Shown: in pieces, positions 1 through 8,816 of the stretch
How the letters are laid out: every line of letters starts with the position of its first letter
Position numbering within the stretch: position 1 is the first letter of the stretch
Assembly (NCBI GenBank): GCA_016710435.1
Contig: JADJVV010000001.1
Coordinates: 682,001 to 746,000, forward strand
Reading direction: 5' to 3'
Origin: Hyphomicrobiales bacterium
GTDB taxonomy: Bacteria; Pseudomonadota; Alphaproteobacteria; Rhizobiales; Aestuariivirgaceae
DNA length: 64,000 nt
The notes under the pieces: generated by a model
Databases searched by the model: none
The model's input: only the letters and a program-made list of their open reading frames with translations
Told to the model about the DNA's origin: nothing
Program-made: the position numbers and the translations under genes

Positions 1-125
1 CACCATCAAGGCACTCAGCGCGCCCGCAGGTTTTTACCGCGCTTGCGTGTGCGACGGGCTCGTGCAGGATGTGTGCGGGGGTCAACATGCTGCAAGAAAT
101 GGCAGCGGATGACAGGGGTCTTCGA
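1..125. other. left edge of the window, non-coding as far as visible
   Basis: No recognisable gene end, RNA or promoter was found here. The ribosome site of the autotransporter gene (AGGGG) is its only readable signal. Confidence 0.4.
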
Positions 126-815
126 ATGTCAACGGCTCCCCACAGCGGTCGCCAATCGGTACGCGGATCGCATCGTCACATCCTGCGATCATCAACCGCG
201 GCCTGGCTTGCGCTTTCCCTGTCAACAGGCCTCGCCAGCAATGCCAGGGCAGACACCTGGACCGGACTGACGAGCACGGACTGGGACACCGGAACGAACT
301 GGGACGGCAACACCCCACCGATGACGACGTCAGATGTCACCATCGACAGCGGCGCACTCGGAAACCAGCCCAGGATTCAGCCCTCCCTGGATGTCCGCTA
401 TATCGGGGACCTCGTGGTGAACAGCGGTACACTCACGCTGGAAAGCGGCCTTACCGTCGATTCGCTGGCTGGCAACGGTGGCACCATCGCGCTTCTCCAC
501 GGCATGGGCCTAACCGACCTCACGTTCGGCAATGACAACAGTAACACCACATATTCCGGGAACATCACCACTGGTTCGACGGCAAACGGAATCATCAAGA
601 TCGGTTATGGCAGCACCACCCTGTATGGCACCATCAATGGAACCGGCAGGGTCGAAGTCATCAATGGATCACTGACATTGACAGGGGCGAACACATATTC
701 GGGAGCGACAGGTGTTGACGCCACACTGTATGTGACGGCTGCAGGAACGCTGGGCTCAGGTCAGGTACAGGCACACTGGACCTCTCCGAGGGCACTGCCG
801 TCAATCAATCGCTGA
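126..815 (+). pseudogene. autotransporter passenger, N-terminal part, frameshifted
   Basis: This is the 5' part of a type V autotransporter. From ATG 126 (AGGGG eight bases upstream) the protein starts with a long signal peptide: basic N-region, hydrophobic core, then ASNARA before DTWTG. The exported part is rich in Gly, Thr, Ser and Asn with short beta repeats, including an autotransporter-associated strand repeat (LTLTGANTYSG followed by GTLGSGQV). The frame then runs into unrelated residues (QAHWTSPRALPSINR) and stops at 815. In the +2 frame the expected continuation, SGTGTLDLSEGTAVNQ, is readable from about 761, so one gene appears split near 759-772, where the sequence repeats CAGGT. 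A sequencing error or a real inactivating mutation would look the same. An ATG at 69 is possible but has a poorer leader. Confidence 0.7.
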
Positions 816-817
816 CA

Positions 818-2068
818 GTGGCGGGCAATTTCGTCGGCGGAGGCACACTTGAGTTCGACGCCAATCTGTCCGGGCCGGGCGCGTTGGCTGACAGATTGAT
901 TGTGCATGGCAACACATCGGGTGTCACCACCATTGATGTAACCGACATCGGGATCAGTCCCGGCGCCTATAATCCCGATGGCATTGCGCTGGTGCAGGTG
1001 TCCGGCACGACGTCCGCGAACCATTTTGTTCTGAAGAACGGCCCCATCTCAAAAGGCCTGTTCATTTACGACCTGCAACTCGATGGCGGGACTCATGAAC
1101 TCGTCAGCTCACTCAACGCACCCCTTGCATCTGGTCCGGCCGTCGTGGTGTCCGCAGCCGAGACCATCTGGGCCGCCTCCACGGACACATGGGACGCGCG
1201 CCAGCAGGAGTTGCGCGACTGGGCAACGGGCCGCACGGTGGTGACGGCAGTGGCCGACCCGCCATCACGGGAGAACATGCCTCGCACGCTTTGGCTGTCC
1301 GCCTCGGGCAACTGGAATGACCGTGAGGCGCAAGGCACGGAACTGGGCTTCTCTCAGAACATCTATGGCCTGACTGCAGGCGCCGACTTCGGCTCCGAAC
1401 TGGACAGCGGCAGCGCGGTGCTCTTCGGCCTTCAGGCCGGATTTGTGACGTCAGACCTCGATATCGAGGATGGCCTTGGCTCCGGTGCCCAGCTTGAAGG
1501 CTTCACGGGCGGTGCCTACGCCACGCTTCTGGGCAATGGCTTCTTCTTGCAGACGTTGGCGAATGTGGCCCTGCTCGACACCGATCTTGCTGTCGGCGGG
1601 TTTGCCGCCGCAACAGATGCCGCCGTCTGGGGCCTGCGCGCCGACGCGGGCTACCGCCTGGAGTTCGGCACCGGACTTTTCCTTGAGCCGATGGTTTCGG
1701 CGGCGGTCGCCAACAGCGATCTCGACAACTTCGTTCTGGCGGGCGTGACCTTCAACAACGCGTCAAACGACATGATCTGGTTGGGTGGCGGAGCGCGGCT
1801 CGGCTACGCCGGAAACGGTGTCGATGCCGCTCTGACCGCACGCCTTTGGAACGATGTCTCCGGTGACAATTCATTGGGACTGGCGCCACTGGGCCCTGCC
1901 CTCACGGTGTCGGACAGCGGCATGTTTGACGCCGTGTTCGGAGAAGTGGGCGGCAAGCTGGGTATCGAAATCGCCTCAAACGCATCGCTCTTCGGCCAAG
2001 GCCAATTGCGCTTTGATGGCACCGCCACGGCAGTCTCTGCCAACGCCGGCATGACCTTCCGCTGGTAG
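818..2068 (+). CDS. autotransporter beta-domain protein, C-terminal part of the split gene
   Basis: This frame carries the end of the passenger and the outer-membrane translocator. Residues about 1-110 resemble the last passenger segment (ADRLIVHGNTSG, typical before the autochaperone region). A linker rich in Ala/Thr follows. From about residue 150 there are alternating amphipathic strands of a 12-stranded autotransporter barrel, ending in GMTFRW with the aromatic last residue expected for BAM-dependent insertion. The GTG at 818 is simply the first start codon after the frame change, and no ribosome binding site supports it. The protein probably belongs to the gene starting at 126. Alone it would lack a signal peptide and could not reach the outer membrane. 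Confidence 0.75.
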   Translation: MAGNFVGGGTLEFDANLSGPGALADRLIVHGNTSGVTTIDVTDIGISPGAYNPDGIALVQVSGTTSANHFVLKNGPISKGLFIYDLQLDGGTHELVSSLNAPLASGPAVVVSAAETIWAASTDTWDARQQELRDWATGRTVVTAVADPPSRENMPRTLWLSASGNWNDREAQGTELGFSQNIYGLTAGADFGSELDSGSAVLFGLQAGFVTSDLDIEDGLGSGAQLEGFTGGAYATLLGNGFFLQTLANVALLDTDLAVGGFAAATDAAVWGLRADAGYRLEFGTGLFLEPMVSAAVANSDLDNFVLAGVTFNNASNDMIWLGGGARLGYAGNGVDAALTARLWNDVSGDNSLGLAPLGPALTVSDSGMFDAVFGEVGGKLGIEIASNASLFGQGQLRFDGTATAVSANAGMTFRW

Positions 2069-2090
2069 CGGAAGCCGCCGGCACACACCG

Positions 2091-3713
2091 TCAATGGTGC
2101 AAGCCAGGTGCCTCGTAGCCGACGCGCTCCACGTATTCGGTGTAGCCGCCGCCGTATTGGTGGATGCCTTCGGGCGTGAGTTCCAGCACGCGGTTCGACA
2201 GTTCGGCCAGGAAATGCCGGTCGTGGCTCACGAACAGCATGGTGCCTTCGTAACCGGCGAGCGCCCTGATGAGCATTTCCTTGGTGAGCAGGTCGAGATG
2301 GTTGGTGGGCTCGTCCAGCACCAGGAAATTCGGCGGGTCATAGAGCATGCGCGCCATGACGAGCCGCGCCTTCTCGCCGCCCGACAGCACGCGGCACGGC
2401 TTGGCGATGTCATCGCCGGAAAAACCGAAACACCCCGCCAGCGTGCGCAAGCTCCCCTGCGAGGCCTGCGGGAAGGCCCGCTCCAGCGACCGGAACACCG
2501 TGTCCTCACCGTCGAGCAACTCCATGGCATGCTGGGCGAAGTATCCCATCTTCACCGAGGCGCCGAGCGTGACCTTGCCTGCGTCGGGTTCCGTTGCCCC
2601 CGCCACCAGCTTGAGCAGCGTGGACTTGCCCGCGCCATTCACGCCCATCAGGCACCAGCGCTCCCGGCGGCGGATGGTGAAATCGAAGCCGTCATAGATG
2701 ACGCGCGAGCCATAGGCCTTGTGCACGGCGCTGAGGGCCACGACATCCTCGCCCGAGCGCGGTGCCGCCGGAAAATCGAACTGCACGCTCTCGCGCCGCT
2801 TCGGCATTTCCACCCGCTCGATCTTGTCCAGTTTCTTGACGCGTGATTGCACCTGCGCGGCGTGGCTGGCGCGGGCCTTGAAGCGTTCGATGAACTTCAG
2901 CTCCTTCGCCAGCATGGCCTGCTGGCGCTCGAATTGCGCCTGCTGCTGTTTTTCGAGAAGGGCGCGCTGGGACTCGTAGAATTCGTAATTGCCGGAATAG
3001 GAGTTGAGTTCGCCGCCGTCGATCTCCACGATCTTCGTGACGATGCGGTTCATGAACTCGCGGTCATGGCTGGTCATGAGCAGCATGCCGTCATAGGTCT
3101 TGAGGAAGTCCTCAAGCCAGATCAGGCTTTCGAGATCGAGATGGTTGGAAGGTTCGTCCAGCAGCATGGCATCGGGCCGCATGAGCAGGATGCGGGCCAG
3201 CGCCACGCGCATCTTCCAGCCGCCCGAGAGTTTGCCCACGTCTCCGTCCATCATCTCCTGGGTGAAGGACAGTCCCGCCAGAACTTCGCGGGCGCGGGCC
3301 TCCTGCGCGTAGCCGTCGAGCTTCTCGAAATGCGCCTGCACCTCGCCATAGCGGGCGATGATCTCGTCCATCTCGTCGGCGCGGTCGGGATCGGCCATGG
3401 CAGCTTCGAGGGCTGCAAGTTCGGCGGCAACCGCACTCACCGGCCCTGCCCCGTCCATCACCTCGGCCACGGCACTGCGGCCCGCCATCTCGCCCACGTC
3501 CTGGCTGAAATAGCCGATGGTGGTGCCGCGCTCGACCGTGATCTGCCCCTCGTCCGGCTCCTCGCGGCCCGTGATCATGCGGAACAACGTGGTCTTGCCC
3601 GCACCGTTTGGCCCGACGAGCCCGATCTTCTCCCCCCTGTTCAAGGCGGCAGCCGCCTCCACGAAGAGAAGCTGGTGGCCATTCTGTTTCGAAATCGAGT
3701 CAATGCGGATCAT
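2091..3713 (-). CDS. ABC-F family ATPase (translation factor type)
   Basis: A 540-residue protein with two ATP-binding cassettes and no membrane segments, the layout of ABC-F proteins that bind the ribosome E site. Cassette 1 has Walker A GPNGAGKTT near residue 33, signature LSGGW and Walker B LLDEPSNHLD. Cassette 2 has GVNGAGKST, LSGGEKAR and LVLDEPTNHLD. The two are joined by a charged, Gln- and Lys-rich linker (about residues 230-300) that matches the P-site tRNA interaction motif region. The start was placed at MIRIDSISKQ because the 11 upstream residues are not family-like. It is closest in general form to YbiT/YheS-type members, and which subgroup is uncertain. It converges on the autotransporter with a 22-base gap. 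Confidence 0.9.
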   Translation of the reverse strand: MIRIDSISKQNGHQLLFVEAAAALNRGEKIGLVGPNGAGKTTLFRMITGREEPDEGQITVERGTTIGYFSQDVGEMAGRSAVAEVMDGAGPVSAVAAELAALEAAMADPDRADEMDEIIARYGEVQAHFEKLDGYAQEARAREVLAGLSFTQEMMDGDVGKLSGGWKMRVALARILLMRPDAMLLDEPSNHLDLESLIWLEDFLKTYDGMLLMTSHDREFMNRIVTKIVEIDGGELNSYSGNYEFYESQRALLEKQQQAQFERQQAMLAKELKFIERFKARASHAAQVQSRVKKLDKIERVEMPKRRESVQFDFPAAPRSGEDVVALSAVHKAYGSRVIYDGFDFTIRRRERWCLMGVNGAGKSTLLKLVAGATEPDAGKVTLGASVKMGYFAQHAMELLDGEDTVFRSLERAFPQASQGSLRTLAGCFGFSGDDIAKPCRVLSGGEKARLVMARMLYDPPNFLVLDEPTNHLDLLTKEMLIRALAGYEGTMLFVSHDRHFLAELSNRVLELTPEGIHQYGGGYTEYVERVGYEAPGLHH

Positions 3714-3861
3714 GGTGCCGCGGGGGATAGGGGAGAGCAGGCGCAATGGGAAGGGGTGGCGGGCCCCACCTGCGCGCTCAGGCGATGCAGCCCTCCCATG
3801 CGCGGGCGGTGTGGCCCAGTCAGACCCGGCCCGGGAGAGGAAAGCTTGCCCCCGTCATCCT

Positions 3862-5187
3862 TCACTTCCGCAGCAACGGCGTGCGCAACTCTGAAACTGC
3901 ATTCGCATGGGCGTCGAAGCCTTCGTATTCGGCAAAGGCCTTGGCGTGTGGCGCCAGAAGATCGTAGCCCTGTTTCGTGATGTTCACGAGCGACGTGCGC
4001 TTGAGGAAATCATGGACGGAGAGCGCCGAGCCCGTTTGCGCCCAGCCGCCGGTTGGCAGCACGTGGGAGGGGCCGACGACGAAATTCGCGAGCGTCGAAG
4101 GCGCATGTTCGCCGAACAGGATTTCACCCGCGTGCTTGATTTTGTCGAGATAGCGCATGGGCTCCTGCGACAAGACCTGCAGATGCTCGGGCGCATAGTC
4201 ATTGATGAAGGCCATCGCATCATCTTCGTCGTGCGCCAGCACCACGCCGCCGAGCGGGCCTGAGAGCACGGTGGACGCATAGTCAACCCGAAGCGCGCCC
4301 ATGTGCGCGTAGAAGGTCTCGAACGCCGCCAGTGCATCCCGCGCCACGGCCTCATCCCACGTCACCAGATAGCCGGAGGAATCCGGGCCATGTTCCGACT
4401 CGATCAGGAGATCGAGTGCCGCGAGCTGTCCATTCGTCGTGCCATCCGCCATCACGATCGTCTCCGATGGCCCCGCGGGCGTGCCCACATCAACGGTATC
4501 GGAAACGATGCGCTTCGCCGCCGCCACCCAGGGCGACCCCGGCCCCACGATCTTGCGCACGGGCAAGATCGTCTGCGTGCCGAAGGCCACCGCCGCGATG
4601 CCCTGCGCGCCTCCGGCCTTGTACACCTTGGAAACGCCCGCGAGTTTCGCCGCCACCAGCGTCGCATCGTCGATCTGCCCGTCCGGACCCGGCGGTGTGA
4701 TGATGCAGATGTCTTCAACGCCTGCAACCGTCGCCGGAATGCAGGTCATCAACACGGAGGACGGAAACGCCCCCTTGCCGCGCGGCACATAGCAGGCGAC
4801 GGAGGGAATGGGCGTGGTGCGGTCGCCGGCAAACACGCCAGGGCGCAGTTCCTTCATCCATTGCTTCTCCGGCATCTGTGCCCGGTGAAACGCGATGATG
4901 GACTCGGCTGCAAAACCCATGGCCTCGCGCATCTTCGGTGACAGCGTCCTTTCAGCGCGTGCGAAATCCGCTGGCGTGGCGGCGATGGTGTCCGCCGTCA
5001 CCGGCGCCTTGTCGAACTGTTGGGCGAAACGGGCGAGCGCTGCGTCACCCTCCGCTTTCACCGCCGCAACGATGGGTTTCACCTTCTCGATGAAGGACGA
5101 GAGATCGGTTTCCGTGCGCGTGAGCAAAGCCTTGCGTTGCGCGGGCGAAAGCCGGGCGAGGATGTGAAGATTGGCGGGGCGTGTCAT
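3862..5187 (-). CDS. histidinol dehydrogenase family protein (HisD-like, possibly a paralogue)
   Basis: A 441-residue NAD-dependent dehydrogenase of the HisD family. Family landmarks are present: PSSVLM, GGAQGIAAVAFGT, KIVGPG, AGPSE, the catalytic APEHL and GPSHVLPTGG. Some positions differ from textbook HisD. The zinc-site segment reads ESEHGPDSS rather than AQAEHD, and KIVGPG is followed by SPWVAAAKR rather than NIYVA. Such changes are seen in HisD-like catabolic dehydrogenases such as sulfopropanediol dehydrogenase (HpsN), so the substrate may not be histidinol. The gene is not in a his cluster; hisB lies at the other end of the window. It is divergent from the Hsp70-like gene. The start MTRPANLHI is favoured because a promoter-like element ends seven bases before it. 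Confidence 0.8.
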   Translation of the reverse strand: MTRPANLHILARLSPAQRKALLTRTETDLSSFIEKVKPIVAAVKAEGDAALARFAQQFDKAPVTADTIAATPADFARAERTLSPKMREAMGFAAESIIAFHRAQMPEKQWMKELRPGVFAGDRTTPIPSVACYVPRGKGAFPSSVLMTCIPATVAGVEDICIITPPGPDGQIDDATLVAAKLAGVSKVYKAGGAQGIAAVAFGTQTILPVRKIVGPGSPWVAAAKRIVSDTVDVGTPAGPSETIVMADGTTNGQLAALDLLIESEHGPDSSGYLVTWDEAVARDALAAFETFYAHMGALRVDYASTVLSGPLGGVVLAHDEDDAMAFINDYAPEHLQVLSQEPMRYLDKIKHAGEILFGEHAPSTLANFVVGPSHVLPTGGWAQTGSALSVHDFLKRTSLVNITKQGYDLLAPHAKAFAEYEGFDAHANAVSELRTPLLRK

Positions 5188-5194
5188 GACGCCG

Positions 5195-5223
5195 GGTTTA
5201 GGCATTGCCACGAGCGGCAGCAA
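5195..5223 (-). promoter_or_regulatory. candidate leaderless promoter of the HisD-like gene
   Basis: Read on the minus strand: TTGCTG, a 17-base spacer, TAAACC, then seven bases to the ATG at 5187. Transcription would begin at or one base before the start codon. No Shine-Dalgarno sequence is visible, which fits a leaderless message. Confidence 0.4.
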
Positions 5224-5269
5224 GCGCGTGATTGCGGCGCAGGCCGTCATCCTTTATCCGCCGCTCTCC

Positions 5270-6556
5270 ATGACATTTTCCGCATCCACCATCGGCATTG
5301 ATTTCGGTACCACCAACAGCGTTCTGGCCGTGGCGGAGAACGATGTGTCGGCGCGGGTGCTTCCCTTCACCTTCGAAAACACGGTGCGCGACCTCGTGCG
5401 CACGGCACTGGCCTTCCGCCGTTCGGGCCGCCATGATCCGGTGAGCGAGGCGGGCCCCTGGGCCATCGACATGTTCCTGGAAGCACCGGAGGACACACGC
5501 TTCCTGCAATCCTTCAAATCCTTCGCGGCAAGCCATGCCTTCACCGATACCGCCGTCTTCGCGCGGCGTTTCAACTTCGCCCAGTTGCTGGAGGTCTTCC
5601 TCCGCCGCCTCAGCGAACATGGTGGCGTCACCTATCCGAAGCGCCTGGTGATCGGCCGTCCCGTGACCTTTGCGGGTGCTGTCCCGGATGAAGCGCTGGC
5701 GCACCGCCGTTACGGCGATGCCTTTGCGGCGCTGGGCTTCGACGAGGTTCATTTCGTGCTGGAACCCGTGGCCGCCGCCTTCTTCTACGCGCAACGCCTC
5801 ACCGAACCTGCAACCGTTCTCGTCGGCGATTTCGGCGGTGGCACCTCCGACTTCTCCGTCATGCGTTTCGCGCCCGGCGAGGCGGCGCAGGCCCTGGCAC
5901 ACGCGGGCGTCGGTCTTGCGGGTGATACCTTCGACTACCGCATCATCGATGCTGTGGTGACGCCGCAACTGGGCAAGCAGGCCACCTACACCAGCTGGGG
6001 CAAGGAATTGCCGATCCCGCTGCATTACTTCACCAGCTTTGCGCGCTGGAACGAACTCTCGATGATGAACCGTCCGCCGGTGATCAAGGCCCTGCAGGAA
6101 TTCGCCAATGCCAGCCCGCAGGCAAAACAGTTGGAGGCCTTCATTGCGCTGATCGAGAGCGGCGCGGTGTATCGCCTGTATCAGACCGTGGCTGCCACCA
6201 AGGCCGAACTGTCACATGCAGACAAGGCAGAGTTCGATTTCGCCGTGGAGGGCGTCGCGATCAAGCGCACCATCCGCCGCAAGGATTTCGAAAGCTGGAT
6301 CGCCGAGGACCTGGCGCGGCTGGACGCGGCCATCTCGACGGTGCTGGAGCGCGCGGGCCTTGGCGCCAGCGGCATCGACCGTGTGTTCCTCACCGGTGGC
6401 ACATCCCATGTGCCCGCCGTGCGCGCCCTCTTCCACGCCCGCTTCGGCACGGCCAAGGTGGAAGCAGGCGACGAACTCATCTCGATCGCGAAGGGTCTCG
6501 CCCTCATCGGCGCGCGGGAAGATGCGGGGATGTGGGCCGTCAGCCCAGCCACATGA
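5270..6556 (+). CDS. Hsp70 family protein, YegD type
   Basis: A 428-residue actin-fold ATPase. Phosphate-1 motif GIDFGTTNS lies at residues 9-17, phosphate-2 motif GDFGGGTSDFSV near 186 and adenosine motif FLTGGTSHVP near 373. It has the nucleotide-binding domain but no C-terminal substrate-binding domain, so it is shorter than DnaK (about 640) and matches the YegD-like chaperone group (about 450). The reading frame stays open upstream, but the residues before MTFSAS do not resemble the family, so 5270 was chosen. A weak promoter (TTGCGG at 5232, TATCCG at 5255) would leave only a few leader bases. The 3' end overlaps the convergent dioxygenase gene by 17 bases. Confidence 0.85.
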   Translation: MTFSASTIGIDFGTTNSVLAVAENDVSARVLPFTFENTVRDLVRTALAFRRSGRHDPVSEAGPWAIDMFLEAPEDTRFLQSFKSFAASHAFTDTAVFARRFNFAQLLEVFLRRLSEHGGVTYPKRLVIGRPVTFAGAVPDEALAHRRYGDAFAALGFDEVHFVLEPVAAAFFYAQRLTEPATVLVGDFGGGTSDFSVMRFAPGEAAQALAHAGVGLAGDTFDYRIIDAVVTPQLGKQATYTSWGKELPIPLHYFTSFARWNELSMMNRPPVIKALQEFANASPQAKQLEAFIALIESGAVYRLYQTVAATKAELSHADKAEFDFAVEGVAIKRTIRRKDFESWIAEDLARLDAAISTVLERAGLGASGIDRVFLTGGTSHVPAVRALFHARFGTAKVEAGDELISIAKGLALIGAREDAGMWAVSPAT

Positions 6557-7349
6557 CGCGGTCTTCCGTCTCCGGGCGGAAATAGGCGATCATGCGGCCG
6601 TGGGGCGAGGCGCTGGCCTGTTCACCCCAGGGGGCCACGCCGTGCACGGTGAAGCGATGGACGAGCGTCGCCTCGCCCGGCTGCGCGGGCAGTTCAATGC
6701 GCGGGCACTCGTCGAAGACGCGGGCGCGGGCCGCCTGATAGAAGGCCGTCACGTCCACATCGCCCCAGGTCTGTGGCGGCACATGGGCGAAGGCGAGCCT
6801 GAACATCTGCTGCATGATGACGTGCGAGCCCGCCCACACCGCGAGCGGTGCGGCATCTGAACTCGCGTCCGTCAGCGGCAGGCCGAGGATGAATTCGTGA
6901 AACTCCCGCATGTGGCGGCGCCGCGCCGGGCCTTCGCCGTGGAGGCCGTCCACATGGGCCGCGTCGCGGGCGCGGCGGAAACGGTGTTGCGTATCGCTCT
7001 CATCGGCATCGCGCTGCGGGTAACCGGGAAAGCAGGCCGAGACCTGCGCCTTGTGCCAGGGCTGGGTGAAGCCCAACTCCTGTTGGACGAAATCAATCGC
7101 CTCGCCCATGAGCGCCGGTCCGCCGGGAACGGCACCATCACCATCATTGGGAAGCGCATCCACACCCACGAACCAGGTGCGTCCATGCCGCCACCAATGG
7201 GCATGGGCCGGATCGTCCAGCGCCGCAACGCCGGCCCGCGCCGCTGCCTCCGCCCAGCGGGTCAACGCGGGTGTCACCGGAAAACGGAGGTAGCCCTGGG
7301 CCTCAAAGGCGGTGCGCGGTGTGATCATTCTGGCGACAGTGTTTGACAT
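6540..7349 (-). CDS. phytanoyl-CoA dioxygenase-like Fe(II)/2-oxoglutarate oxygenase
   Basis: A 269-residue cytoplasmic protein with the pattern of a non-haem iron, 2-oxoglutarate-dependent oxygenase. HVD at about residue 137 would supply the first His and the Asp, HRFTVHG near 232 the distal His, and GRMIAYFRP the Arg that holds 2-oxoglutarate. The order and spacing suit the PhyH-like group, but the substrate cannot be told. It converges with the Hsp70-like gene and overlaps its last 17 bases. ATG 7349 and ATG 7328 are both possible starts, and neither has a clear ribosome binding site. Confidence 0.65.
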   Translation of the reverse strand: MSNTVARMITPRTAFEAQGYLRFPVTPALTRWAEAAARAGVAALDDPAHAHWWRHGRTWFVGVDALPNDGDGAVPGGPALMGEAIDFVQQELGFTQPWHKAQVSACFPGYPQRDADESDTQHRFRRARDAAHVDGLHGEGPARRRHMREFHEFILGLPLTDASSDAAPLAVWAGSHVIMQQMFRLAFAHVPPQTWGDVDVTAFYQAARARVFDECPRIELPAQPGEATLVHRFTVHGVAPWGEQASASPHGRMIAYFRPETEDRVMWLG

Positions 7350-7406
7350 GCATCAGTGCGGACTGCGAGTCCGCGCGCGACATGTGCAGGTCATGGGAGG
7401 CATGAC

Positions 7407-7787
7407 ATGACCCAACCGATCCGCGCCCTGCTCTATGGCATCATCTCCTGGGCGGTGCCACTTGCGATCTCCATCGGCTTCGTGGACCAGACGGGGCAGT
7501 TCCGCACCGACATCCGCTTCTTCAAGTCGGTGATGTTCGTGACCGCAACGGCAACCGCGGCAATGCTGCTGGTATCCTACTTCCGGGGAGTGAAATCCGG
7601 CTTTCTGCGCGAAGGCCTGCTGCTGGGGTTGCTGTGGCTTGCGATGAACCTCGTGCTGGACCTAACCGTGCTTGTTCCCATGACGGGCATGAGCCTGCGG
7701 GATTATGCGTTCCAGATCGGCTTCGGCTATCTCGCCATTCCGGTGATCACGGTGCTCGTGGGCAGGGTACTTGAGCAGAAGACATAG
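7407..7787 (+). CDS. small integral membrane protein, four predicted segments
   Basis: A 126-residue hydrophobic protein with about four membrane-spanning segments (roughly residues 8-26, 39-55, 67-90 and 102-120) and short polar loops. GGAGG lies seven bases before ATG 7407, which decides the start over an upstream in-frame ATG at 7356. I do not recognise a family with certainty. It stands alone between a divergent dioxygenase-like gene and the convergent fpr gene, so context gives no role. Confidence 0.7.
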   Translation: MTQPIRALLYGIISWAVPLAISIGFVDQTGQFRTDIRFFKSVMFVTATATAAMLLVSYFRGVKSGFLREGLLLGLLWLAMNLVLDLTVLVPMTGMSLRDYAFQIGFGYLAIPVITVLVGRVLEQKT

Positions 7788-7815
7788 TCACCGCTTATTG
7801 CACCGGGCCCGTGGT

Positions 7816-8640
7816 TCACCCGACGAAGGCGCGTTCGACGACGTAGGTGCCGGGGTCGGCGTTGGAGCCTTCGTGGAAGCCCATCGCATCCACGATGGTG
7901 CGGATGTCCTTCATGAAGGCCATCGACCCACAAACCATGATGCGGTCCGTTTCCGCGTTGAGCGGCGCAATGCCCATCGTCTCGTAAAGCTCGCCCGTCT
8001 GGATGAGCGTGGTGATGCGGCCCATGTGGGCTGTTTCTTCCCGCGTCGTGGAGGGGAAATAATGCAGGTGGCCTTGCGCCACTTCGCCCACCAGCGGATC
8101 CTCCAGCGTGTTCTGCACCGTGTCGGCGGAATACTTCAGTTCATCGCGCTGGCGGCAGGTGTGCGTGACGACGACGTGCTCGAACTTCTCGTAGGTCTCA
8201 GGATCGCGGATGAGCGAGGCAAACGGCGCAAAGCCGGTGCCGGTGGAGAAGCAGAACAGGCGCTTGCCCGGCAGCAGCGCATCATTGACCAGCGTGCCCG
8301 TGGGCTTGGGCCGCATGATGACGGTGTCGCCCACCTTGATCTTCTGCAGATGCTCGGTGAGGGGGCCACCCGGAACCTTGATGGAGAAGAACTCCAGTTC
8401 CTCATCCCAGGAGGGCGAGGCCACGGAATAGGCGCGCATCACCGGCTTCGGCGCATTGGGCAGGCCGATCATCACGAACTCGCCCGAGCGGAAACGGAAC
8501 GACTGCGGCCGCGTGATGCGGAAGCGGAACAGGCGGTCGGTGTAGTGCTGGACCTCCGTCACTTTCTCGGCAAACACGCCATCCGGAATGAAAACCGGGG
8601 CAGCCGTGGAGGGATCGGGAGCAAGGGCAGCGTCGTTCAT
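7816..8640 (-). CDS. fpr: ferredoxin-NADP+ reductase
   Basis: A 274-residue flavoprotein that exchanges electrons between NADPH and ferredoxin or flavodoxin. The FAD domain shows RAYSVASP (the RxYS FAD-binding motif). The NADP domain shows STGTGFAPFASLIRD and VCGSMAFMKD. The C-terminus, VVERAFVG, is the extended tail typical of alphaproteobacterial and other subclass IA reductases, which lack the terminal aromatic residue of plastid enzymes. The start MNDAALAPD was chosen by alignment to the usual N-terminus; in-frame ATGs at 8667 and 8676 are alternatives. A promoter with a palindrome over its -10 lies upstream (8690-8721). Confidence 0.92.
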   Translation of the reverse strand: MNDAALAPDPSTAAPVFIPDGVFAEKVTEVQHYTDRLFRFRITRPQSFRFRSGEFVMIGLPNAPKPVMRAYSVASPSWDEELEFFSIKVPGGPLTEHLQKIKVGDTVIMRPKPTGTLVNDALLPGKRLFCFSTGTGFAPFASLIRDPETYEKFEHVVVTHTCRQRDELKYSADTVQNTLEDPLVGEVAQGHLHYFPSTTREETAHMGRITTLIQTGELYETMGIAPLNAETDRIMVCGSMAFMKDIRTIVDAMGFHEGSNADPGTYVVERAFVG

Positions 8641-8689
8641 GGTGGGCTCGAGGTTCAAGACAGTCATGGGGGCCATCGGCGGACTGATC

Positions 8690-8721
8690 GTTCTTTATAA
8701 CGAACAGTCTCCTTAGGGCAA
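8690..8721 (-). promoter_or_regulatory. candidate fpr promoter with palindromic operator
   Basis: On the minus strand: TTGCCC (8716-8721), a 16-base spacer, TATAAA (8694-8699). The near-perfect 16-base palindrome GTTCGTTATAAAGAAC (8690-8705) sits on the -10 hexamer, a position expected of a repressor site. The regulator is unknown. Confidence 0.45.
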
Positions 8722-8781
8722 CACCTAGTATGTCGCAAGCGCAAAAGCCATGGGCCATGTGAGGGGCGAAAGGACGCGCCG

Positions 8782-8810
8782 TTGCGGCACCGCCCGCCGC
8801 TGCCCATATT
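8782..8810 (+). promoter_or_regulatory. candidate leaderless promoter of the exonuclease-ligase operon
   Basis: TTGCGG (8782-8787), a 17-base spacer, CATATT (8805-8810), then exactly six bases to ATG 8817. The expected transcription start is the A of the start codon, and no Shine-Dalgarno sequence is present. Confidence 0.45.
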
Positions 8811-8816
8811 CCCCAG

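Noticed and set aside
755..820. Programmed ribosomal frameshift in the autotransporter
   Set aside because: No slippery heptamer or downstream structure of the usual kind is visible. A simple indel in a CAGGT repeat explains the data better.
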